Source of the DNA: UBA11358 sp049517655
GTDB lineage: Bacteria > Verrucomicrobiota > Verrucomicrobiia > Limisphaerales > UBA11358
Assembly (NCBI GenBank): GCA_049517655.1
Contig: JBEKRQ010000001.1
Coordinates: forward strand, 620,001-684,000
DNA: 64,000 nt
Reading direction: 5' to 3'
The first letter of the stretch is position 1. Each line of letters starts with the position of its first letter. Position numbers and translations under genes: made by a program. The notes beneath the pieces were generated by a model. The model had not been told where the DNA came from and did no database searches. It saw nothing but the letters and a program-made list of their open reading frames with translations. This document shows positions 35,013-42,446 of the stretch, piece by piece.

Positions 35013-35471
35013 ATGAAAAAAATTGTCAAAACAATCGCGCTGGCGGCGCTCACACTGGCTTTTGTTGGAACTGCATGTGCTGAAGATACCGTCGCCGGGA
35101 AATGGAAGGGAGAATTCGACAGCCAAATCGGGCTGCAAAAATACACTTTCGACTTCAAGGTTGCAGGGACCAACCTCACGGGCACGGCCATTGGGGAACG
35201 GGCAATGGGAACGAACGAAGTGGTCATCACCGAAGGCACGGTCAGCACGAACGGAATCTTCTTCGTTGAACCGCTCAAGTTTGGCGACAACGAACTTCGC
35301 ATCGAATACACCGGTAAGGTTTCCGGCAATGAAATCAAGTTCCATCGCAATGTCGGTAACATGGCCGAAGAAGACTTCGTCGCCAAACGGGTCAAGACAA
35401 GCGACGCCAAACCCAAAGCACCGCAACCCGGGGTCAAGGCGGCCACAAATTCTCCGCCCGCCAAGCCGTAG
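35013..35471 (+). CDS. Small exported beta-rich protein, function unknown
   Basis: 152 residues with a signal peptide (KKIVKTIALAALTLAFVGTACA). The mature part begins VAGKWKGEFDSQIGLQKYTF and has alternating polar strands (NLTGTAIGER, EIKFHRNVG) like a small beta-barrel or lipocalin-like fold seen in many exported proteins of this group. The tail is rich in Lys, Pro and Ala. No catalytic motif. Confidence 0.7.
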   Translation: MKKIVKTIALAALTLAFVGTACAEDTVAGKWKGEFDSQIGLQKYTFDFKVAGTNLTGTAIGERAMGTNEVVITEGTVSTNGIFFVEPLKFGDNELRIEYTGKVSGNEIKFHRNVGNMAEEDFVAKRVKTSDAKPKAPQPGVKAATNSPPAKP

Positions 35472-35508
35472 AATCTCACGCCGCGTCGAAGAAACGCCGG
35501 GAAAGATT

Positions 35509-35958
35509 TTAGGTCGGATACCCGCCGGAGATGTATTGCGCCATTTGGTCAATCGTCGCGTTCTGGGTGGAGATGATCCAGTTCACCAGGTCGCCGATGG
35601 AGACCAGGCCGACGACTTTTTCGCCTTCCACCACCGGCAGATGCCTCACGCGGTGTTTGGTCATCAGCTTCATGCATTCCTCGATGGAATGATTCAGCCC
35701 GACGGAAATGACCTCACTGGAAATAATCTCCCGCACGCGGGTTTCCTTGGAGAATTTTCCCTGGAGCGCAACTTTGCGCGTGTAATCGCGCTCCGAAAAA
35801 ACTCCCACCAGTTTCCCGCCCGACATGACGAGCAACGCGCCGATGTTTTTGTCCGCCATGATTTTGATGGCATCGAAGACGGTGGCTTCCGCCGGGACCG
35901 ACCAAATCTTCGATCCCTTGTGATGCAACACTGCGCTGACTGTGCCGCTGGATTTCAT
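35509..35958 (-). CDS. CBS-domain pair protein
   Basis: 149 residues made of two CBS motifs: ATVFDAIKIMADKNIGALLVM...GVFSERDYTRK and HSIEECMKLMTKHRVRHLPVVEGEKVVGLVSIGDLV. Such stand-alone pairs bind adenine nucleotides and often regulate or signal. It lies 38 nt after the Lnt fusion gene on the same strand and is probably cotranscribed. Confidence 0.92.
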   Translation of the reverse strand: MKSSGTVSAVLHHKGSKIWSVPAEATVFDAIKIMADKNIGALLVMSGGKLVGVFSERDYTRKVALQGKFSKETRVREIISSEVISVGLNHSIEECMKLMTKHRVRHLPVVEGEKVVGLVSIGDLVNWIISTQNATIDQMAQYISGGYPT

Positions 35959-35996
35959 AGTCTTTCCTGCCTATATCGGCCGCTTTTGCCCGCAAT

Positions 35997-38336
35997 TCAA
36001 GCGTTTTTTTTCGACCGGAATAAAACGAGAACCGCGACAGCCACACATGCCCAACCAAACAAATCACCGTGACGATTGTAAAACGTCGCCGTGCGATTCT
36101 CGACAGACTGTGACAGTGGCAGTTCAATCGTCATGGAGCCGACGCCGTAAACACTGCCGGCCTTGTCCTTGAACATTTCCCGAACACGGCCACCGGAATC
36201 AATCCAGCATGTCAGGCCGTTGTTGGCGCAGCGGACGAGCGGCACGCCGTTTTCGACCGCGCGAAAAACCGCGTTCGCCATGTGCTGCCATTGCTCCGCG
36301 CTGCGGCCAAACCAGCCGTCATTTGTCAAATTCACCAAAAAATCCGTGCCATCACGGACGCATTTCCGCGCGAGCTGCGGGAAAGCATCCTCGAAACAAA
36401 TGAGCGGGGAAGTTTTGACGCGGTCTGGAGCGCCGGTCTCCGATCCGGCGTTTGGTAAATCGGTACCCGGTTCGTGCCGGGTCGGAGACCGGCGCTCCAT
36501 TTCAAACGTCACCGGCTTGTCACCGGGCGTAAAACTGCCGGTGATGGGCGTGAGATATTTGACGAACGGCAGCCACTTCACGAGTGGAATATATTCGCCG
36601 AATATGGCCAGCTTTTGTTTGTGATAAATGCCTGCACAGTTTCCGTCTGGATCAAATAAAAACGCGGCGTTGAAATCATCGTAGTCGTCCTTGTTCTTCG
36701 CGTCTGGCCGCCAGACGGCGTCCTCGGCATTAAAAATCAACCAGATATGGTGTGCCCGGACCAGATTTGTGATGGCGATAAAACCTGTCCTCTCAAATTC
36801 CGGCACGGCGGATTCCGGCCATATCAACAAATCGGTTTTTTGGGAGGGACGAGCTATGCGAGTCCCATTCTGTTCGTCAACCTGATTTGAAGGGCTGAGG
36901 ACTCGTATAACTCGTCCCTCCGATCCCTGATTTTCGTTTTTGGCCAGCGCCTTTTCCGTCAATTGCAGCAACTGTCGAAATCGCTTTTCGTCTTGAGTTG
37001 GATTCCAAATCAGCGTTTGCGGGATGCTTGGTTGAACCAAAGTGACGTGGAGCGTTGAAGTTGGCGGGTTTTGTTCGCGTAGCCGCACGCTTCCAAAAGC
37101 GAAAATGGCGGTGATGACGAACAATGGCAGAATAAAGTCAGCCAGCCATGCGAACCGCATCGTTGGCCGGCGAAAGATCGTTTTCACAGCCGACAACAGC
37201 GACAACGAAACCCATACAACCAAAAACGAAACGCCATATACGCCCGTCACCGACGCGATTTGAATAAGCGGCGTCAGTTGAAATTGCGAAACGCCAATCA
37301 AATTCCACGGAAAACCGCCGAACAATCGCGAGCGAACCATTTCAAGGGCGACCCAAACCGCCGCGCCTGTGAGCGCCCATAACGTGCGCTGGCTCCATGA
37401 TTCGAAATTTGAAATTCGCAATTCAAAATCCGACATCAGCCAGACCCAGACTGCAGGGTAAAGCGCGACGTACGCACCCAATGAAACCCAGCCAAGAATC
37501 GGAAAGCCGGTAGCTGGAATCAGCAACAGCCAGTAAAGCGATGAGAGAAAGTGCGCCAACCCCGCGGCGTAACCGATGCTAAAAGCGTCACCGCGGCTTT
37601 TGCCTTGCGCGATGGCGAGCATCAACCCGGGCGCAATCCAGGCGAAACCGGCCATGCCGATTTTTGGAAACGCCGCGGTCATCAAAAGTCCCGCGCCAAT
37701 GGCAGCGAGATAACCGCTGCGCAGGAAAAGTTCGTTGAGAAACCGTTTCAGCGTGGTGAATGCCGGATAACCGACATTAAAAGTCGGACCCAGTCTTGCA
37801 CATTTGGCCGCCCGACCCGCAAGCCAGCGGCTTGAGTTGACGACAATGACTTCGCGCGCGCCGCGCCAAACGGCGAGGTCGGCGGACGAATTTCCGGCAT
37901 AGTCGAAACCACGTTCGCCAAACTTTTTCGTGAGCGCCTTGAGTTTATTTTTACCGCGAAGATTGGTTTTGCCGTCGCTGCCGAGTACCTCGTCGAAAAG
38001 TCCGACGTGATCGGCCACGAGGATTGCCCCCTTTTGGTCGAAGGCTGTGGCAAGAACCAATTTTCGCCCGGCCTCTTTTTGTTCGCGTAAAAAGGCGAGA
38101 AACAGCTTGTTGTAAGGCAGGGTTGCCGGATCAATCGAGACGCGCCGGGCGAGTTGCCGTTTCAAAAAGGCGCGTCCGCGCATCCACCAAAACAGGACGA
38201 CGAACAGTGAAAATGGATTCCGCCGGAGCAGCCGCGCGAGCGATTCCCAAAGTAGATCGGTCTTGATGAGCGTCCCGTCCAAATCCACGCAAAGCGGGAT
38301 TTGAGTCCCGCGTGGCGCATTAGTTGACGGCGGCAT
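35997..38336 (-). CDS. lnt: Fusion of HAD-type phosphatase and apolipoprotein N-acyltransferase
   Basis: 779 residues. Residues ~15-195 are a HAD hydrolase (CVDLDGTLIKTD nucleophile Asp, LVLATAF, a DYAGNSSADLAVW acidic loop). Residues ~215-760 are Lnt: several membrane helices, then a nitrilase-like domain with Glu in LIWPESAVPE, Lys in YHKQKLAIFGEYIP and Cys in SPLICFEDAFP. Lnt adds the third acyl chain to lipoproteins at the inner membrane. The HAD part resembles the N-terminal domain of membrane UbiA-type fusions. Three kinds of interspersed repeat are inserted in frame (36,427; 36,842; 37,401), lengthening loops of the Lnt part without breaking motifs. Confidence 0.92.
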   Translation of the reverse strand: MPPSTNAPRGTQIPLCVDLDGTLIKTDLLWESLARLLRRNPFSLFVVLFWWMRGRAFLKRQLARRVSIDPATLPYNKLFLAFLREQKEAGRKLVLATAFDQKGAILVADHVGLFDEVLGSDGKTNLRGKNKLKALTKKFGERGFDYAGNSSADLAVWRGAREVIVVNSSRWLAGRAAKCARLGPTFNVGYPAFTTLKRFLNELFLRSGYLAAIGAGLLMTAAFPKIGMAGFAWIAPGLMLAIAQGKSRGDAFSIGYAAGLAHFLSSLYWLLLIPATGFPILGWVSLGAYVALYPAVWVWLMSDFELRISNFESWSQRTLWALTGAAVWVALEMVRSRLFGGFPWNLIGVSQFQLTPLIQIASVTGVYGVSFLVVWVSLSLLSAVKTIFRRPTMRFAWLADFILPLFVITAIFAFGSVRLREQNPPTSTLHVTLVQPSIPQTLIWNPTQDEKRFRQLLQLTEKALAKNENQGSEGRVIRVLSPSNQVDEQNGTRIARPSQKTDLLIWPESAVPEFERTGFIAITNLVRAHHIWLIFNAEDAVWRPDAKNKDDYDDFNAAFLFDPDGNCAGIYHKQKLAIFGEYIPLVKWLPFVKYLTPITGSFTPGDKPVTFEMERRSPTRHEPGTDLPNAGSETGAPDRVKTSPLICFEDAFPQLARKCVRDGTDFLVNLTNDGWFGRSAEQWQHMANAVFRAVENGVPLVRCANNGLTCWIDSGGRVREMFKDKAGSVYGVGSMTIELPLSQSVENRTATFYNRHGDLFGWACVAVAVLVLFRSKKNA
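36427..36498. repeat. Palindrome GGAGCGCCGGTCTCCGA... inside lnt
   Basis: GGAGCGCCGGTCTCCGA and TCGGAGACCGGCGCTCC are exact reverse complements at the two ends of a 72-nt element, in frame within lnt. A half copy (GGAGACCGGCGCTCC) lies just after the ilvD stop at about 30,695-30,715. Confidence 0.8.
36842..36921. repeat. Palindrome GGGAGGGACGAG... inside lnt
   Basis: GGGAGGGACGAG...GAGTCC is mirrored by GGACTCGTATAACTCGTCCC (one arm imperfect), about 80 nt, in frame within the soluble domain of lnt, coding a polar loop before the PESAVPE motif. Confidence 0.75.
37401..37436. repeat. Heptamer run inside lnt
   Basis: TTCGAAA, TTTGAAA, TTCGCAA, TTCAAAA, TCCGACA: five 7-nt steps in frame, encoding SDFELRISNFES between two membrane helices of Lnt. 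Confidence 0.7.
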
Positions 38337-38434
38337 AGGTTCTGATTAGCCGTTGAGTACGCATTTCAGCAAGATTTTTCGCGCTCGTCATGTGTAAATC
38401 CAGGTGTTTCGGCACGGGTTGCTTCGGTGAATTA

Positions 38435-38465
38435 TTGACAAACGCGCAAGTTGCAGAGATGTTAC
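38435..38465 (+). promoter_or_regulatory. Probable promoter of tRNA-Lys
   Basis: A perfect TTGACA (38435-38440) lies 40 nt before the tRNA. The -10 is weak (GATGTT or TGTTAC at 17-19 nt). A GCGCGTAACATCTC-like GC-rich discriminator follows, as at stable RNA promoters. Confidence 0.45.
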
Positions 38466-38480
38466 GCGCCGTTAATTACA

Positions 38481-38556
38481 GCCTCGGTAGCTCAATTGGC
38501 AGAGCAGTTGACTCTTAATCAATTGGTTCCAGGTTCAAGTCCTGGCCGGGGCACCA
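38481..38556 (+). tRNA. tRNA-Lys(CTT)
   Basis: 76 nt with encoded CCA: acceptor GCCTCGG/CCGGGGC, D arm with AGCTCAATTGGCAGAGC, anticodon loop CTCTTAA (anticodon CTT), T arm with GGTTCAAGTCC. Unlike the Pro and Ser genes here, the CCA is encoded. Confidence 0.96.
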
Positions 38557-38558
38557 GT

Positions 38559-38648
38559 CTTCGCTAAGGCTTCGACCCGGCAGGCCAGCTTCGCTAAGGC
38601 TTCGACCCGGCAGGCCAGCTTCGCTAAGGCTTCGACCCGGCGGGCCAG
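38559..38648 (+). repeat. 30-bp tandem repeat, three copies, right after tRNA-Lys
   Basis: The unit CTTCGCTAAGGCTTCGACCC plus GGCAGGCCAG is repeated three times with one mismatch, starting 3 nt after the tRNA CCA. Each unit has a small dyad (CTTCG...CGAAG type). It may mark a former integration site. Confidence 0.85.
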
Positions 38649-38687
38649 CGAGTTTCGCTCTTGAAGAGAAGCCCCGAAAGCTTTCGG

Positions 38688-38831
38688 GGTTACACGCTCC
38701 AGACCAACAACAATCCGAGCACATCGAACTGGCTCGGTTATGGCGGGACGATCAACACCGCCAACAGCACCAACAGCGTGACCATCACTCCGCCGATGGG
38801 CAATTTGTACTTCCGGCTGGCTAATCCGTAA
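38688..38831 (+). pseudogene. C-terminal remnant of a secreted surface protein
   Basis: 47 codons reading GYTLQTNNNPSTSNWLGYGG ... VTITPPMGNLYFRLANP-stop. This is the C-terminal tail seen in verrucomicrobial secreted proteins and resembles the tail of the gene at 2304-2897. The upstream part is missing, replaced by the tandem repeats and tRNA-Lys. A shorter remnant (41,254-41,319) is carried by the second copy of the duplication. Confidence 0.65.
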
Positions 38832-39185
38832 TGACCGTATCGGTAAACGACTTCTGACACGGACGGTTGGCCAATCGCGTGCCGTCCGACGCGCAGGATA
38901 ATTTTTAACTTGTTAAATTGCCTCATCGCTGAAATCTTTATCGCACATAGTTGGGACGGTCGCAGCCATTACCGAAGGCGATCCGGGTTGTTGAGAGTGA
39001 AAAAGCCTCCTACAACACCCTTGTGTTAACCGGGACAGCGCTACGAGGTGGGCAAGGCGTTTGACTGTTCAGTCTGATGTAGGTGAGCTTTGCTTCGATT
39101 TGAGAAGCGTTCGTAATCGAAAAGCTGTGCCAACGTTCGTTTTCATGGCATCACGCGTGCTATGGTTGGCGTGTAAAGTTCAAAT
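38768..39185. repeat. Duplicated segment, copy A
   Basis: About 418 nt, nearly identical to 41,256-41,737, in the same direction. It starts inside the gene remnant and ends in a TATGGTTGGCGTGTAAAGTT word that recurs near 41,820. It holds no gene of its own. Copy A lacks the ~70-nt interspersed element present in copy B. Confidence 0.9.
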
Positions 39186-39195
39186 GTTGCATTAC

Positions 39196-40755
39196 CTAGT
39201 TTCCCCACCGCGCATACCAGCGAGCGTAGTTGATGGAAGTGTAGTTAGTAGGGTAGGTTGCGACAATTGTACTCAAGTTCGTTTGACCAAGCATGAACTT
39301 ATCCAAAAAGTAACCAAGCTCTGAGTCCTGGCTGCTCGGAAATGCGCAGTGCGAATGTCCCCCGACAATGGAAAAGCCGAACCTATCGGGTATGCCAAGA
39401 GTATTATATATCTGCTGCACAGCCCTACTACAGACGTAGCACGACGGATTTGACAGCCATGAATAATCCGGGTTTGCCGTAACGAACAACGCGCGGGGCG
39501 CACACATTGCCATTAACTCATGATGATCCTCTGGCAGGTACGAAACATTGGCGCCGGAAAATTGCTGCATTTGATTCGCAAACCAATTATAATCTGTATT
39601 ATCTATATCTTCCACGTTAGAAGGGTCGCTATGCGAGTATCGCCACGACGTGGCGCCACCGCCACCCGACTCCTGGGCAACGGTAAGCGCGACACGCTCG
39701 TCAAATGCCCCGGCAAAGAGTGCCAATTTGCCAGCATAGGAGCAACCGGTGACGCATATGTGATTTAGATCTATGGGGAGAGTATTCGTAACCAGTGTCA
39801 AACCATCAATTATACGGCTGACTCCCCAAGCCCATGCACTGTATTGTCCCGTATTATCAACATTAAGGCCAGGCCCGTAAAGCGTGTGGTAGGGGTCAGT
39901 ATTTTGCGGGTTGCCATAAGGCGATACCTGACTTTCGCTGTATATGACTCCTGCAATACCGCGACTGGTAAAGTCGCTAGCATTGAGAGCACCATAAGGA
40001 CTATCCATACCGATGCATACCGGGTAGGGGGCGATCGCCCCCGATGGGATGATGATTGGAGAAGTCAGCGTGAGCGTGTTTGTACCCACAGTTACATACA
40101 CTGTGAGTGTGCCACTACTGCCAGCAGTGGTGCCACCGGAGTAGCTGGCAGTAATTTGTGATGGAATATCAACAGCCGGCTTGGGTCCAATCTCATAATT
40201 TTCGATCTGAGCTGTGATCTCAGCACGTCGGCATTTCCAGTCTGCGAAGTTGGTGGAGCGGCCGCTCCCATCGGCCCACATGAACGGGTCGGGCAGAAAT
40301 GGAACGAACGGGCCAAAAATCGGTAAAGGCGGCGGCGCGCAATTCGTGCCCGTGTTCTCAACAGCATAGACGAGAGGAATCATTGTGGTCACGTCGTGGA
40401 CCCGATAGAATGTCTGCGAACCCGCCGGAGTGTTCGTGAAGCTCACCAGTCCATTCGAATCAGCCGTGTTGGTCAGCAGCGGTGTCCACGTCACCGGCGG
40501 AATCAAACTGTCCGCCCATTCCGCCGCATATTGGTTGCCAGGAGTTCCGGTATAACTGATGGTCAAGTCGCCGTTGGTCAGAAACGTCGGCCCAGCGACC
40601 TGACCTGCGATTGCGCCAAGTGACAGGACCGCCAACAAGGCGGCTAGGGAACAACACGTTTTCATAACCATTCCGGCAAGACTTGAATGTCCACGCTCAT
40701 GTCCGATGCGGGGTTCCCGTTCCATCTCGTTTTGGTTTGTTTGTGCGATTTTCAT
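39196..40755 (-). CDS. Secreted CE15-type glucuronoyl esterase-like protein
   Basis: 519 residues. The start MKIAQTNQNEMEREP is followed by a ~30-residue charged leader and a signal core (MVMKTCCSLAALLAVLSL), a layout frequent in secreted proteins of this group; ATG 40671 is the alternative. From residue ~150 comes an alpha/beta-hydrolase: nucleophile Ser in VTGCSYAGKLALF, acid Glu in QESGGGGATSW, and His in GGHSHCAFP, as in CE15. That family cleaves ester links between lignin and glucuronoxylan. A beta-rich domain of ~100 residues precedes the catalytic part. The gene is bracketed by the two copies of the duplicated segment. Confidence 0.82.
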   Translation of the reverse strand: MKIAQTNQNEMEREPRIGHERGHSSLAGMVMKTCCSLAALLAVLSLGAIAGQVAGPTFLTNGDLTISYTGTPGNQYAAEWADSLIPPVTWTPLLTNTADSNGLVSFTNTPAGSQTFYRVHDVTTMIPLVYAVENTGTNCAPPPLPIFGPFVPFLPDPFMWADGSGRSTNFADWKCRRAEITAQIENYEIGPKPAVDIPSQITASYSGGTTAGSSGTLTVYVTVGTNTLTLTSPIIIPSGAIAPYPVCIGMDSPYGALNASDFTSRGIAGVIYSESQVSPYGNPQNTDPYHTLYGPGLNVDNTGQYSAWAWGVSRIIDGLTLVTNTLPIDLNHICVTGCSYAGKLALFAGAFDERVALTVAQESGGGGATSWRYSHSDPSNVEDIDNTDYNWFANQMQQFSGANVSYLPEDHHELMAMCAPRALFVTANPDYSWLSNPSCYVCSRAVQQIYNTLGIPDRFGFSIVGGHSHCAFPSSQDSELGYFLDKFMLGQTNLSTIVATYPTNYTSINYARWYARWGN

Positions 40756-40937
40756 AGTGGTTTCTTTCTAGTTTTTCGGCGAGTTGAAACCCGGATTCAC
40801 AAGGTACTATGAGCTAAATAGCTAAGTGCTGCAACCTGGAATTTGGCTTTTGCTGAACCGTAATTGTCATCTCATTCCGCCCTTGGGCCAACGATGTGGT
40901 TTTCTGTCGTGTTCATTTTTCGCGTTTCGTTTTGAAG

Positions 40938-40987
40938 GAGCGGGACTGCTCTCTTCGCCTTTGCCCCGGGAGAGCAGGACTGCTCCG
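40938..40987. repeat. GGAGCGGGACTGCTCTC palindrome upstream of the esterase
   Basis: GGAGCGGGACTGCTCTC and GAGAGCAGGACTGCTCC are imperfect inverted copies around a short loop. The 40,756-41,255 gap has this and nothing else I can name; it must hold the esterase promoter. Open frames in it are composition artefacts. Confidence 0.65.
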
Positions 40988-41255
40988 GACGAAACGCGCC
41001 CGCGTGTGCTCGCGCCGTCGGGCAGCGGAGCATCAGCAACCGAGGGACGGCAGGCGCAAAACCCTCTCTCCTCGCCCCCAAGACAAAGTGAGTTCCGCCT
41101 TTGCTCAGAAGCTACGGCGGGACAGGCTGCCCGTGGCTCATTCGGCTTGTCGCGCCGGAACGCAGAGCGCGTAGGCGGACCAGAACAGGCAATGACCATC
41201 CCGATCCTGTGAACGCAAAGCATAACTTCATTCAGTGCATTTGCAACAGAAGCCG

Positions 41256-41737
41256 CACCAACAGCGTGACCATCACTCCGCCGATGGGCAATTTGTACTT
41301 CCGGCTGGCTAATCCGTAATGACCGTATCGGTAAACGACTTCTGACACGGACGGTTGGCCAATCGCGTGCCGTCCGACGCGCAGGATAATTTTTAACTTG
41401 TTAAATTGCCTCATCGCTGAAATCTTTATCCCACATAGTTGGGACGGTCGCAGCCATTACCGAAGGCGATCCGGGTTGTTGAGAGTGAAAAAGCCTCCTA
41501 CAACACCCTTGGTTAACCGGGACAGCGCTATGAGGTGGGCAAGGCGTTTGGCTGTTCAGTCTGATGTAGGTGAGCTTTGCTTCGATTTCAGAAGCGTTCG
41601 TAACCGAGACCACGATTCGCGAAGCGAACAACAACACTTGGGGCGACCATCTAGTGGCGGGCTTGGGAAGCCTAACCTGTGCCAACGTTCGTTTTCATGG
41701 CATCACGCGTGCTATGGTTGGCGTGTAAAGTTCAAAT
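41256..41737. repeat. Duplicated segment, copy B, with inserted element
   Basis: Same sequence as 38,768-39,185 apart from scattered substitutions, one small indel and an extra ~70 nt at 41,604-41,678. That extra piece is the CATCTAGTGGCGGGCTTGGG element also found at 34,737-34,806. The pair therefore gives an empty and a filled site. Confidence 0.9.
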
Positions 41738-41770
41738 AACCCCGGCTGTCTCGGCGCTAAAGAGGTTTCA

Positions 41771-41804
41771 GGCACGCCTTTTTAAGAATGGTTTGTCAAC
41801 CATC
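41771..41804 (-). repeat. Rhs-island tag, copy 1 (left end)
   Basis: On the - strand: TGGTTGACAAACCATTCTTA then AAAAGGCGTGCC. Here it is not attached to any rhs sequence and marks the left end of the toxin island. GGTT...AACC forms a small dyad. Confidence 0.7.
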
Positions 41805-41831
41805 ACGAGGGCTATGGTTGGCGTGTCGAGT

Positions 41832-42092
41832 TCAATTATCACGCAAACTTTGGCTTGTGCCAAGCATGAATCGCGGCACAAACCTGACCACAATAAATCC
41901 CAGCGCGATGCTTATGATCGAACCACCAATAAACACCGCACCGATAAGCGTGGTGTTTTCTTTGTGCAAAAATAGTAATATGCAACCTATCGGCAGAAAT
42001 ATAGCACCGCTGACTATGCATGAAATGCCGATGATCTTGCTGAGGATTGGGATCAACTTCTTGACGAGGTATTCTGGTGGTCTTGGTAACAT
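41832..42092 (-). CDS. Small membrane protein, orphan immunity candidate
   Basis: 86 residues, two clear hydrophobic helices (IIGISCIVSGAIFLPIGCILLF; LIGAVFIGGSIISIALGFIVV). No known family. It ends the Rhs island on the - strand. Each other small gene of this kind stands after an rhs copy, but here the preceding gene is another small membrane protein, so its toxin seems to have been lost. Confidence 0.55.
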   Translation of the reverse strand: MLPRPPEYLVKKLIPILSKIIGISCIVSGAIFLPIGCILLFLHKENTTLIGAVFIGGSIISIALGFIVVRFVPRFMLGTSQSLRDN

Positions 42093-42184
42093 AGCGTGTA
42101 ATTTTGTCAGACTATATCACTCGACGCATCATTGCGCCGGGTGTCTGACTTCTCGTCTAATCTTGTTAGGCGGCATGGCTCTCA

Positions 42185-42421
42185 TCACCTTGAAGTGAAC
42201 CAAAAGAAAATGGCACAAGCAATCCATGAAACACCTAAAACCACAACCATCCACGGCTTGTAGTCTCTACTCTTACTCCCATACGCCGGAAATTGCTTGC
42301 GCCTCTCTTCATTCCAAATCTTCTTTTCTAGCCACTTAAAACCGACAAGGATCAGCTTGCTAAATACGATAAATATGATGCCAAGCACCAAAAAGACAAT
42401 TGCTGGAGTTTTTGCGTTCAT
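42185..42421 (-). CDS. Small membrane protein, candidate immunity to Rhs copy 6
   Basis: 78 residues with helices at both ends (IVFLVLGIIFIVFSKLILVGF and WMVVVLGVSWIACAIFFWF) and a basic Lys/Arg/Glu-rich middle. It lies 25 nt after the rhs copy at 42,447. Function is inferred from order only. Confidence 0.55.
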   Translation of the reverse strand: MNAKTPAIVFLVLGIIFIVFSKLILVGFKWLEKKIWNEERRKQFPAYGSKSRDYKPWMVVVLGVSWIACAIFFWFTSR

Positions 42422-42446
42422 GCGTCAAAGCTCCTATAATTTATAA

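Noticed and set aside
38559..38648. CRISPR array after tRNA-Lys
   Set aside because: The 30-bp units are directly adjacent with no spacers and no cas genes are near.
40826..41223. Overlapping frames of 118-128 codons upstream of the esterase
   Set aside because: They run through a palindromic element, are Arg/Ser/Pro-rich and lack any domain.
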